Shown: piece by piece, positions 6,755 to 14,001 of the stretch
How the letters are laid out: each line of letters begins with the position of its first letter
Numbering within the stretch: position 1 is the stretch's first letter
NCBI GenBank assembly: GCA_036497945.1
Contig: DASXIN010000048.1
Coordinates: 1 to 64,000, forward strand
DNA: 64,000 nucleotides
Direction of reading: 5' to 3'
DNA from: RYN-230 sp036497945
GTDB taxonomy: Bacteria; Actinomycetota; Actinomycetes; Streptosporangiales; Streptosporangiaceae
Position numbers and translations under genes: made by a program
Notes under the pieces: model-generated
Seen by the model: only the letters and a program-made list of their open reading frames with translations
Told to the model about the DNA's origin: nothing
The model's database searches: none

Positions 6755-8670
6755 GAGACCCCCAGGTTCTGCCGGGCCGCGGTGAACAGCTCACTGGCGA
6801 ACGAGGCCTGGGAGCTGGTGGTGCCCGGGCCGGGGTCGAAGTTCAGCTCGGTCCGGGTGCGCCCGGACCGGTCGATCACATAGGCCACATCGCTGTGCCC
6901 GATCATCCCGCCGGCCGGCAGGATCTGCGCGGCGATGCCGTACTGCCGCCACACCTTCCTGAGCTGGGTCACGCTGCCGGTCAGGTAGTCCCAGTTGGAC
7001 AGCGTGTTCATGTGCTCCTGCCGGTCGAAGGCCTGGGTGTAGCTCAGCGCGTTGTAGACCGGGTTGGCCACCACCGCGACCAGTTCCACCCCGCGCTGCT
7101 GCCCGGCCAGCAACTGGTCGGCCTGGCGGAACTCCTGCGCGATCAGCGGGCAGTCGGAGGTGCACACCGGGTCGAGGAAGGTGAGCAGTACCACCTTGCC
7201 GCGCAGGCTGGCCAGGCTGACCCGGTGTCCGTCCTGGTTGGTCAGCTGGAACGCGGGCGCCCGGAAGTTCAGCGGGGCGCTCGACCCGTCCAGTGCCTCG
7301 GCGATGATCGGCGACGCGGTGGTGCTGGCCGACGCGGCCATCATCGGCACCACGCCGATGATGGCGACGCCGAGCGCGCCGACGGCGGCCACGGTCCGCG
7401 GGCTCGCGGTGCCCAGCGCACGGGCCAGCTGGCGAGGCCGGAGCCGGTCCCGCCGACCGACCACGGGCACCGCCACCGGCTCAGCGGCCGCCACTGGCTC
7501 AGCCGCCACCGGCTCAGCGGCTGCCACCGGCTCGGTCGCCGTCGCGGCCGCGGGCGCCGTCGCGGCCGCAGGCGCCGTGGCTACCGCCAGGTAGCCGCCC
7601 AGCACGAGCAGCGCGAACGGGATCATGCTGTTCGGGTCGGTGCCCAGGCCACCGAACACCCCCAGGTCCTGGACCAGCACCCAGACCGCGGCGGACAGCA
7701 CGAGCAGCAGCCCGACGGCCGGCCGCAGCACCGGCCGCCACCGGCTGACCAGCGCCCCGGCCACCAGGCCAAGGCCGGTGACCGCGAGGGCGACCACCAC
7801 GACCAGGTTGACCACGAACCCGTGCCCGGCGGTGAACGAGCCGAACCCGCGCACCAAGCTGGCCAGGAACCCGGGCTGCGACGTCTGCGACATGTCCTGC
7901 ACCATGCTGGTCAAGCTGCCCGGCTGGCCGGCCAACGTGCCGGACCAGAAGCCGCGGCCCGGCCAGGCCTGCAGCACGGCCAGGCCGGCCAGGAGCACAC
8001 CCGCGCCGCCCAGCAGCCGCCGGCCCAGCTGGTCACCGAGCCAGGCCCGGTCGGGCAGCGCTATCAGCAGCCCGGCCACCGCGTACAGCAGCGCCGCGCC
8101 GGGCGCGCCGAACAGCCAGCTCAGCCCGGGCGAGAAGATGCCGCCGAAGGCCTCACCGAAGATCCAGACCAGCAAACCCCAGCCCACGCTGGCCAGCCCG
8201 CCGAGCTGGGACCACCGGCCGCGCGCCGCGGTGAGCAGCCAGATGCCGATGCCGATCTGGATCCAGACCGCGGCGGCGGCCGCGTTGACCGGATGGTAGG
8301 ACCAGCCCTTGGCCGCCCAGTCGACCACGTCCCGTACCCAGCCGGGAGCGCCCGCCGCGGCCGGCTCGGTCACGTTGGCCGGCAGCCCGAGCGGCATGGC
8401 CGGCTGCATCTGGAGCAAGCCGTCCACCAGCCACAGCACGCCGAAGCCGATCCGGATCAGCCGCCGCCCGGCCGGCTCGGCGGCCAGCGCGGCCGGCTGC
8501 GCCCCGGGCCGGAGCCGGGCCGCCGGAATCCACTCCCGGACGCTCACCCACAGCATGGCCAGCAGGAAGAAGATCAGCAGCGCGATGATGCCCTGATGGA
8601 TCAGCGCGGACCGGAACGCCGCCACCACCGTTTGATTCGTCAACTGCAGGGAAGAGCCCATCCCGGACAT
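6751..8670 (-). CDS. Fusion of a DoxX-like membrane domain and a Sco1/SenC copper-chaperone domain
   Basis: This 639-residue protein has a membrane part (about residues 20-365) with many hydrophobic segments and DoxX-like blocks (RRLIRIGFGVLWLVDGLLQ; about 72-90). A low-complexity linker follows with AAEPVA-type repeats (about 365-400), then another transmembrane helix (about 425-447). The C-terminal thioredoxin-like domain (about 455-639) is of the Sco1/SenC family: CTSDC gives the CxxxC pair at residues 503/507, and a His in GMIGHSDVAYVID is the third copper ligand. Sco proteins metallate or reduce the CuA site of cytochrome oxidase outside the membrane. Fusion to a DoxX-like domain is unusual. 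An AGGAG motif precedes the ATG by 10 bases. It leads the cluster with the lipoprotein and ctaG. Confidence 0.82.
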   Translation of the reverse strand: MSGMGSSLQLTNQTVVAAFRSALIHQGIIALLIFFLLAMLWVSVREWIPAARLRPGAQPAALAAEPAGRRLIRIGFGVLWLVDGLLQMQPAMPLGLPANVTEPAAAGAPGWVRDVVDWAAKGWSYHPVNAAAAAVWIQIGIGIWLLTAARGRWSQLGGLASVGWGLLVWIFGEAFGGIFSPGLSWLFGAPGAALLYAVAGLLIALPDRAWLGDQLGRRLLGGAGVLLAGLAVLQAWPGRGFWSGTLAGQPGSLTSMVQDMSQTSQPGFLASLVRGFGSFTAGHGFVVNLVVVVALAVTGLGLVAGALVSRWRPVLRPAVGLLLVLSAAVWVLVQDLGVFGGLGTDPNSMIPFALLVLGGYLAVATAPAAATAPAAATATEPVAAAEPVAAEPVAAAEPVAVPVVGRRDRLRPRQLARALGTASPRTVAAVGALGVAIIGVVPMMAASASTTASPIIAEALDGSSAPLNFRAPAFQLTNQDGHRVSLASLRGKVVLLTFLDPVCTSDCPLIAQEFRQADQLLAGQQRGVELVAVVANPVYNALSYTQAFDRQEHMNTLSNWDYLTGSVTQLRKVWRQYGIAAQILPAGGMIGHSDVAYVIDRSGRTRTELNFDPGPGTTSSQASFASELFTAARQNLGVS

Positions 8671-8974
8671 GCCACTTGACTCCTTTTATGCACCCCGGTC
8701 GACCAATTACTGCCACTCCCGGTCCCAGAGGGGTGACACCGCGCCGCATCAGCGCAAATCACACGGCACGATCCTACGCGCCGGACGTCCGCCAGAAAGC
8801 ATTGTCCTCGCTGGCCAGCCTGCCGGAAACAGCGGGCGGCAAAACCCGGTTACAGCAGACTCTCAGCAACTTCCCGGCATGCCGCTATGGCCCTCGGCGT
8901 GACTCGCCCGCACAATGTTAAGAACAGGTCACAATCGCTGGGTCCGCCCCCGGAGATCCCAGGCAGGAGGATGG
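8671..8974. other. Divergent intergenic region
   Basis: These about 300 bases separate the Sco fusion gene (leftward) from the protease gene (rightward). They must carry both promoters, but I see no convincing -35/-10 pair, long inverted repeat or small gene. Confidence 0.4.
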
Positions 8975-9841
8975 ATGCGGCGACATGGCAAGAGGACTCC
9001 GTTCACCGGACGGGTCTTCCGGGCCAGGCGGGCGATCTGGACCATCGGGCTAGCCAGCACGGCGCTCATCGTCGTGGCGGCCGCGTCACCGAGCGGGCTG
9101 GGCGCGGAACGGCTGGCCGTCCGGCTGGCTGCCGCGGTGAAGTCGCTGCCCCGCAAGGCCCCGGTGGTGCCGCCTGCCCTGCTGCACGGCCGGTTTTATA
9201 ACGGCACCCCGGCCGTGGGCGCTCTGTTCACCACCAGCTCCGGTCACCTGGGCCAGCACTTCTGCACCGGCAGCGTGGTGGCCAGCCCGGCCGGTGATCT
9301 GATCATCACCGCGGCGCACTGCATGCAGGGCAAGCGGGCCGGCGACGTGGACTTCGTCCCGGAATACCACCGCAGCCAGCACCCATTCGGCGTCTGGACG
9401 GTCACCCAGGTCTTCGTGGACCGGGCCTGGTCCTCGTCGCAGAACCCCAATGACGACTTCGCGTTCCTGGTGGTCACCCGGTCCGGGGACGCCACCCCGA
9501 TCCAGGACCTGACCGGCGGCGAGAAGCTCGGCACCGGCTGGGGCGCGGTGCAGAAGGTCCAGGTCATCGGCTACCCGGACAGCAGGCAACGGCCGATCAC
9601 CTGCACCTCGAAGACCCGGGCCTTCGGCGCGCACCAGATGGAGTTCGACTGCGGCGGGTACACCAACGGGACCAGCGGCGGCCCGTTCCTGGCCAACCTG
9701 CACCCGGCCACCGGCCTGGGCACGGTCATCGGCGTGATCGGCGGCTACCAGCAGGGCGGGGACACCCCATCGGTGTCCTACTCGGCCCGGTTCGGCACCT
9801 CGGTGCGCGCGCTGTACAACAAGGCCGTGGCCAAGAACTGA
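8975..9841 (+). CDS. Secreted trypsin-like serine protease
   Basis: This 288-residue protein has an N-terminal export signal: a basic stretch (MRRHGKRT...RARRA) then a hydrophobic helix ending about residue 37 with an AAA-type cleavage region. The chymotrypsin-fold triad is visible: His115 in TAAHC, Asp160 or Asp161 in NDDFAFL, and Ser234 in NGTSGGP. Cys97/Cys116 and Cys210/Cys226 are placed for disulfides. It resembles the secreted trypsin-like peptidases of actinomycetes. The ATG at 8975 follows AGGAGG by about four bases and is chosen over a GTG/TTG-type start 60 bases upstream. The substrate is unknown. Confidence 0.88.
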   Translation: MRRHGKRTPFTGRVFRARRAIWTIGLASTALIVVAAASPSGLGAERLAVRLAAAVKSLPRKAPVVPPALLHGRFYNGTPAVGALFTTSSGHLGQHFCTGSVVASPAGDLIITAAHCMQGKRAGDVDFVPEYHRSQHPFGVWTVTQVFVDRAWSSSQNPNDDFAFLVVTRSGDATPIQDLTGGEKLGTGWGAVQKVQVIGYPDSRQRPITCTSKTRAFGAHQMEFDCGGYTNGTSGGPFLANLHPATGLGTVIGVIGGYQQGGDTPSVSYSARFGTSVRALYNKAVAKN

Positions 9842-9867
9842 GCCGCCGGTGTCAGCCACCCGGCGGC
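9842..9867. terminator. Convergent terminator hairpin
   Basis: GCCGCCGG (9842-9849) and CCGGCGGC (9860-9867) form a perfect 8-bp stem immediately after the protease stop and across the stop of the converging aldo/keto reductase. It could end transcription in both directions. Confidence 0.5.
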
Positions 9868-10802
9868 GGGACGATCGCGTCCAGCTCGCCCAGCTCGGCC
9901 GCGGCCGGGATCCAGTCCGCCGCGGCCACGTTCGCCTTGACCTGGTCCGGTGAGGTGGCTCCGGCGATGACCGACGCGCAGCCGGGCTGCGCGGCCAGCC
10001 AGCCGATGGCCACGTCGAGCAGGCTGACCCCGCGCTCGGCTGCCCACGTGGTCAGCGCGGCCACCCGGTCCAGCTTCGGCTCGGTGACGTACCCCGGCCG
10101 GCTGGCCAGCCGGGTGCCCGGGGCAGGCGGCTGGCCGCGCTGCACCTTGCCGGTGAGCAGCCCGTTGGCCAGCGGGTAGTAGGGCAGCACGCCCAGCCCG
10201 AAGTGCCGGGCCGCGGGCACCAGTTCCGCTTCGGCCGCCCGCTCCAGCAGCGACCATTCGTTCTGCGCGGAGATGAACGCCTCGGTGCCGGCCTGCCGGG
10301 CCAGGTGCGCGGCATCGGCGGTCTGCCAGCCGGACAGGTTGGAGTGACCGAGATAGCGCACCTTGCCCTCGGTGACCAGCTCGCTCAGCGCGTGCAGGGT
10401 CTCCTCGATCGGCGTCTCCGGGTCCGGGGTGTGCAGCTGGTAGAGGTCCAGGTAGTCGGTGCGCAGGCGGCGCAGCGAGGCGGTCACGGCGCGGCGGATG
10501 TAGGCCCGGCCGCCCTTGGCCCCGGCGGCGGGCCCGAAGCCCATGTCCACCTTCTGGTGGCCGAACTTGCTGGCCAGCACGATCTGGTCGCGGCGGCTGC
10601 CCAGCAACTGGCCGAGCATCTCCTCGGAACCACCGCCGTTGCCGTAGATGTCCGCCGTGTCGAACAGGGTGATGCCCGCGTCGATGGCCGCGTCTACCAC
10701 GGCCCGGGTCTGCTGCAGGTCTAGCCGGCCGCCGAAGTTGTTACAGCCGAGCCCGGCCACCGAGACGAGCAGCCCGCTGTTACTCACCGACCTGAAGCGC
10801 AT
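9852..10802 (-). CDS. Aldo/keto reductase
   Basis: This 316-residue aldo/keto reductase has the full tetrad: Asp48 and Tyr53 in FDTADIYGNG, Lys79 in LASKFGHQK and His124 in YQLHTPD. The C-terminal cofactor motif SVIAGATSPDQVKAN is present. It is closest in appearance to the YajO/potassium-channel-beta-like group. It is only distantly similar to the reductase at 1356-2339, so this is not a recent duplication. It converges with the protease gene and is divergent from the XRE regulator at 11 kb. The substrate is unknown. Confidence 0.9.
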   Translation of the reverse strand: MRFRSVSNSGLLVSVAGLGCNNFGGRLDLQQTRAVVDAAIDAGITLFDTADIYGNGGGSEEMLGQLLGSRRDQIVLASKFGHQKVDMGFGPAAGAKGGRAYIRRAVTASLRRLRTDYLDLYQLHTPDPETPIEETLHALSELVTEGKVRYLGHSNLSGWQTADAAHLARQAGTEAFISAQNEWSLLERAAEAELVPAARHFGLGVLPYYPLANGLLTGKVQRGQPPAPGTRLASRPGYVTEPKLDRVAALTTWAAERGVSLLDVAIGWLAAQPGCASVIAGATSPDQVKANVAAADWIPAAAELGELDAIVPPPGG

Positions 10803-10988
10803 GACCCTGCCTCTGCTGGAGAGAACCTGACCCTGAGCATGGATGGTAACTGGTCAAGCAAGGGACGCATCGCGCGCCGGGGGTGCCGGGCAATGGCCTA
10901 GGCGATACAATCCGAAAGCTGCTGAAATGGGCGGCCCCGCCACGCACTTTCCCCTCCTGATAGGCAGCCCCGGTGCCGGACCGGTGCG

Positions 10989-11000
10989 CTCTCGCGAGAG
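10989..11000. promoter_or_regulatory. 12-bp perfect palindrome upstream of the XRE regulator
   Basis: CTCTCGCGAGAG lies immediately before and partly within the ribosome-site region (AGAGGAAG) of the regulator whose ATG is at 11012. It could be an autoregulatory operator or an RNA hairpin hiding the ribosome site. No second copy was seen. Confidence 0.3.
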
Positions 11001-11064
11001 GAAGTAGGTCGATGGCAGATGCGGTCGGCGGCCCGACCGTGCTGCGGCTGCTGCTCGGGCCCAG

Positions 11065-11871
11065 TTGCGCCGCCTGCGCGAAAGCCAGGGAATCAGCGCC
11101 CGCGACGCGGCGCGGGCAATCCGCGGCTCGGAATCCAAGATCAGCCGGATAGAGCTGGGCCGGAATGCCGTCCGCGAGATTGACATCGCCGACCTGCTTA
11201 CCTTGTACGGCATAGCTGACAAGGCGGAGCGCGAGCAATTGCTGTCCCTGGCCAGCCGGGCCAACCAGCCGGGCTGGTGGTACCGGTATCACGACGTGCT
11301 GCCGCCCTGGTTCCAGGCCTATATCGGGCTGGAAGAATCGGCCCAGTCGATCCGCAGCTATCACGCGCAGTTAGTGCCCGGCCTGCTGCAGACCGAAGAG
11401 TACGCCGCCGCGGTGCTGGCCTTGGGCGACTTCTCGCTGAACGAGGCGGAGCGCCTGGTGGTGCTGCGCAAGGAGCGTCAGCGGCGCTTCGCTGCGGGCG
11501 GCACCCGGCTGTGGGCGATCATCGACGAGGTGGCGCTGCGCCGCCCGGTCGGCGGCCCGGCGGTGCTCGGCCGCCAGCTGGAGTATCTCCGGGAACTGTG
11601 CGGCCAGCCCTGGCTCACCATTCAGATCACCCCGTTCCCCGCGGTGAGTCACGCCGCACCCGGCTCGTTCAGCATCCTGCGCTTCGCCGACCCCGCCCTG
11701 CCGGACATGGTCTACGCCGAGCAGCTGAACAGCGGCACCCACATCGACAAGCGGGCCGAGGTGGAACCGTATCTGCTGGCGCTGGAACGGCTCAGCCTGG
11801 TCAGCGCGGCACCCGCCGACTTGGCGGAAATCCTCCGCGCCATCCTGACCGGGGTAGCCGGAACCCAATAA
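11065..11871 (+). CDS. XRE-family regulator with DUF5753 domain; apparent N-terminal frameshift
   Basis: The 268-residue frame has a helix-turn-helix (RRLRESQGISARDAARAI..SESKISRIELG, about residues 2-37) and a C-terminal DUF5753 ligand-like domain with WWYRYHDVLPPWFQAYIGLE and PGLLQTEEYA blocks, as in Streptomyces WhiJ-type regulators. This frame starts at a TTG with no ribosome site. The natural start is the ATG at 11012, which has AGAGGAAG seven bases upstream and encodes the family-typical PTVLRLLLG, but it is out of frame by one base. Restoring one G in the GGG at 11057-11059 would join the two into a normal protein of about 285 residues. Either the gene is broken or the sequence has a one-base error. 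Confidence 0.75.
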   Translation: MRRLRESQGISARDAARAIRGSESKISRIELGRNAVREIDIADLLTLYGIADKAEREQLLSLASRANQPGWWYRYHDVLPPWFQAYIGLEESAQSIRSYHAQLVPGLLQTEEYAAAVLALGDFSLNEAERLVVLRKERQRRFAAGGTRLWAIIDEVALRRPVGGPAVLGRQLEYLRELCGQPWLTIQITPFPAVSHAAPGSFSILRFADPALPDMVYAEQLNSGTHIDKRAEVEPYLLALERLSLVSAAPADLAEILRAILTGVAGTQ

Positions 11872-11951
11872 TTTGCTCAACGCCAGCTGGCGGCCGGTGC
11901 CGCCGCCAGGTGCCCGGTCCTGGCCGGCAGGCCGCAGCGGCGGACCACGCT

Positions 11952-12161
11952 TTAGCGGGCCGGCAGGTCGAACTCGCCGTTCCGCACCCCGGCCAGGAAC
12001 GCCACCCACTCGCGGCGGTTGAACACGTGCGGCGCCTTGCTGATGTCTTTGGAGTCGCGCACCGCGACCAGCCCATTGGGCAGGTGCGCCACCTCCACGC
12101 AGCCGCTGACGCTAGAGGCGCTGCTCTTGAACCAGCGCGCATTGGTGAAATCAGGGGTCAT
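11952..12161 (-). CDS. DUF397 domain-containing small protein
   Basis: This protein of about 69 residues has the DUF397 pattern: W.KSS.S...GCVEVA, VAVRDSKD, and a terminal F-NRREWVAFLAGVRNGEF block. DUF397 proteins are small partners of WhiJ-type XRE regulators in actinomycetes and are thought to modulate them. The second ATG (12161) has AAGGG seven bases upstream and is preferred to the one at 12167. It lies 50 bases after the stop of an XRE-DUF5753 gene on the same strand, and that gap holds a CTTGCGAA motif also seen upstream of the XRE gene. Confidence 0.88.
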   Translation of the reverse strand: MTPDFTNARWFKSSASSVSGCVEVAHLPNGLVAVRDSKDISKAPHVFNRREWVAFLAGVRNGEFDLPAR

Positions 12162-12190
12162 CCCCATGTCCCTTCTGTGCTGTTAGCAGG

Positions 12191-12204
12191 ACTACCCTTG
12201 CGAA
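12191..12204. promoter_or_regulatory. Shared motif upstream of the DUF397 gene
   Basis: ACTACCCTTGCGAA here and ACTGGACTTGCGAA at 13157-13170 agree at 11 of 14 positions and share CTTGCGAA. Both lie upstream of reverse-strand genes of the same module, so this may be a common operator or a -35-type element. Confidence 0.4.
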
Positions 12205-12211
12205 ATTCTGG

Positions 12212-13066
12212 TCAGGCGGGCCCCTCGGCCATTCTGCCGATCAATTTCACGGTATCGGCCGGGGACAGCGCAGCGGCCCGGAGCAGGTCAAAAACCTCGG
12301 CGCACGCTCGGACGTCCGATTCTCTTTCCAGATAGGCGTGGCCAGTGACGTTTTCCGAGTAGACCACGTCCGGATCACTGCGTTCCGGAAACTCCAGAAT
12401 GCAGAATGGTCCGTTAAGCGCCGGGTGCACACCGCTGGAAAGCGGCAGCACCTGCAGCGTCACGTGCGGCCACTGGCTCACCTCGAGCAGCCGTTCCAGC
12501 TGGCCGCGCATGACCTCCGGCCCGCCGATCAACCGGGAGATCACCGGCTCATTCAGGATGCACCACAGCTTCACCGGGTCGGCGCGGGTGAGCACCTTCT
12601 GCCGCTCCAGGCGCAGTTCCACCGCGCGCTCGATCTGCCGGGGGTGCTGCCGCCGCCGCACCGAGGTCATCACCGTCCGGGCGTAGGCCTCGGTCTGCAG
12701 CAGGCCATGCACCACCTGGTCCTCGAACACGCGCAGCGCAGCCGCCTCGGCCTCCAGCCCGACATAGACGTCGAAGCCGGTCGGCAGCACGTCGTCGTAG
12801 ACCGCCCACCAGCCTTTGCGGTGACCCTCCCGGGCCATCTCGGTGAGCACCTGGCGCTGCCCAGGGTCGGCTACGCCGTACATCTCGAACATGGTGGCCA
12901 GGTAGGCGGTCCGGGTCGGCGCCTTGCCGGTTTCGATGCGCGACAGGGTTGACGCGGCCAGCCCCAGTTTGTCCGCGGCCTCTTCCAGCTTGAAGGAATG
13001 CACCTCGCGCAGCCGCCTTAACTCAGAGCCGAGCCGGCGCCGCCGGACCGTCGGACCGATCGACAC
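12212..13066 (-). CDS. XRE-family regulator with DUF5753 domain (WhiJ-like)
   Basis: This 284-residue regulator has an N-terminal helix-turn-helix (LGSELRRLREVHSFKLEE, then KLGLAASTLSRIETGK) and a DUF5753 domain with WWAVYDDVLPTGFDVYVGLE and VHGLLQTEAYA, ending in the ..GHAYLERESDV.. block typical of the group. The GTG at 13066 has GGAGGGGAGG a few bases upstream and gives the usual length, so the longer frame to 13186 is rejected. In Streptomyces such proteins act with DUF397 partners and AbaA-like ATPases in developmental control. Here it is followed by a DUF397 gene and divergent from an anti-sigma-type ATPase, the same arrangement. Confidence 0.88.
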   Translation of the reverse strand: MSIGPTVRRRRLGSELRRLREVHSFKLEEAADKLGLAASTLSRIETGKAPTRTAYLATMFEMYGVADPGQRQVLTEMAREGHRKGWWAVYDDVLPTGFDVYVGLEAEAAALRVFEDQVVHGLLQTEAYARTVMTSVRRRQHPRQIERAVELRLERQKVLTRADPVKLWCILNEPVISRLIGGPEVMRGQLERLLEVSQWPHVTLQVLPLSSGVHPALNGPFCILEFPERSDPDVVYSENVTGHAYLERESDVRACAEVFDLLRAAALSPADTVKLIGRMAEGPA

Positions 13067-13392
13067 GAGCGCCTCCCCTCCCCGGCAGGCAGGTCTGGCG
13101 CCACCCAAAGGCTCGCGGCAGGCGCGACCGCAGGCTGCGGTATGCGAAATAACGATACTGGACTTGCGAAGGGGATGATATCTCATCTGAAATTTCGTAG
13201 CTCATATTTGTGCTACGCACTTGCGTGAGGTGCACACCCTCACCATCATGGGTCTGACAGGCCGTATCTGACCTGCTACTAAGCGGGCTAAGACATCCGG
13301 GTACCGGCGCTGTGGGGGGGCCCTGCGGGGACGTAGCGGGGTGCTGCATGGCCTCCGCGCACGTGGACGGGCCCCGAAGGAGCGCAGCAGAG
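13067..13392. promoter_or_regulatory. Divergent control region of the WhiJ-like module
   Basis: This 326-base gap lies between the XRE regulator (leftward) and the ATPase (rightward). It contains CTTGCGAA within 13157-13170, a GCGAAATAAC-type element at 13144, and an inverted repeat CGTAGC (13196-13201) / GCTACG (13212-13217). The AT content around 13140-13215 is high for this genome, as expected of a promoter. No small gene is evident. Confidence 0.45.
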
Positions 13393-13911
13393 ATGGCAGC
13401 GACCACCCCCGGCGTGAGCCCCGGCGCGAAGCGGCGATCGGGGGTTGATGGCGGCGGCAGTGCCGCCACTCGGCGCGAAGCGGCGATCGGGGGGTCCGGG
13501 GGAGCGTCCCCCCGGGCTAACACCGCGCCGGTCATCGCGGGCAGCCTCACCCTCCCCGGCCGGACCCGGAACGTGGCCGAGGCCAGGGCGTTCGTGGCCA
13601 AAACGCTGAGTGCCAAGCACCCCTGCTGCGACCTCGCCGTTTTACTGTGCTCTGAGCTCGTCACCAACGCGGTCGTGCACACCAGCTCGGGAAAGCCCGG
13701 TGGGACGGTCACCATCGTGGTGCTCCAGCTCACCGACGCGGTTTGGGTCGAGGTCATCGACCACGGGTCTGCGTCCAGCACCCCGGTGGTGAAGGGCGAG
13801 GCGCTGGCGTCCGATGGGCACGGCCTGTTCCTGGTCGAGCAGCTGGCCGACAGCTGGGGCTATGTCCTGGACCAGGTCGGCACCACGGTGTGGTTCCAGC
13901 TCACCGGCTGA
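13393..13911 (+). CDS. ATP-binding protein of the anti-sigma/HATPase_c type
   Basis: This protein of about 172 residues has a GHKL (HATPase_c_2) kinase-like fold: an N box in CSELVTNAVVHT, VEVIDHGS as the metal-facing Asp block, and GHGLFLVEQLADSWGY as the G box. Related small actinomycete proteins act as anti-sigma factor kinases or AbaA-like partners of WhiJ-type regulators. An ATG at 13393 with GAAGGAG ten bases upstream is chosen; ATGs at 13348 and 13312 are also in frame. The first ~45 residues are encoded by dispersed repeat A1 and are not part of the fold. It is divergent from the XRE gene and ends at a strong convergent hairpin. Confidence 0.82.
   Translation: MAATTPGVSPGAKRRSGVDGGGSAATRREAAIGGSGGASPRANTAPVIAGSLTLPGRTRNVAEARAFVAKTLSAKHPCCDLAVLLCSELVTNAVVHTSSGKPGGTVTIVVLQLTDAVWVEVIDHGSASSTPVVKGEALASDGHGLFLVEQLADSWGYVLDQVGTTVWFQLTG
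13420..13527 (+). repeat. Dispersed repeat family A, copy A1
   Basis: A partial unit (13420-13446) precedes a full unit (13450-13527). The full unit contains a GGCGGC-AGT-GCCGCC hairpin, CTCGGCGCGAAGCGGCGATC, a G-run/C-run hairpin and CCCCCCGGGCTAACACCG. The same order occurs at 17038-17112 (reverse) and 51291-51414. It is read in frame within the ATPase gene as RREAAIGGSGGASPRANT. Confidence 0.8.
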
Positions 13912-13946
13912 ACCGCACCGGCGGCCAGCGGCCGCCAGCCAGGCCA

Positions 13947-14000
13947 CCGGCCACCCTCCCCGATTGCGCAGTCGCACGGCCCCCGGGGGAGGGCGGCCGG
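13947..14000. terminator. Bidirectional terminator between the ATPase gene and der
   Basis: CCGGCCACCCTCCCC (13947-13961) pairs with GGGGAGGGCGGCCGG (13986-14000) at 14 of 15 positions. It sits two bases from the der stop and 35 bases after the ATPase stop, between convergent genes. Confidence 0.65.
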
Positions 14001-14001
14001 T

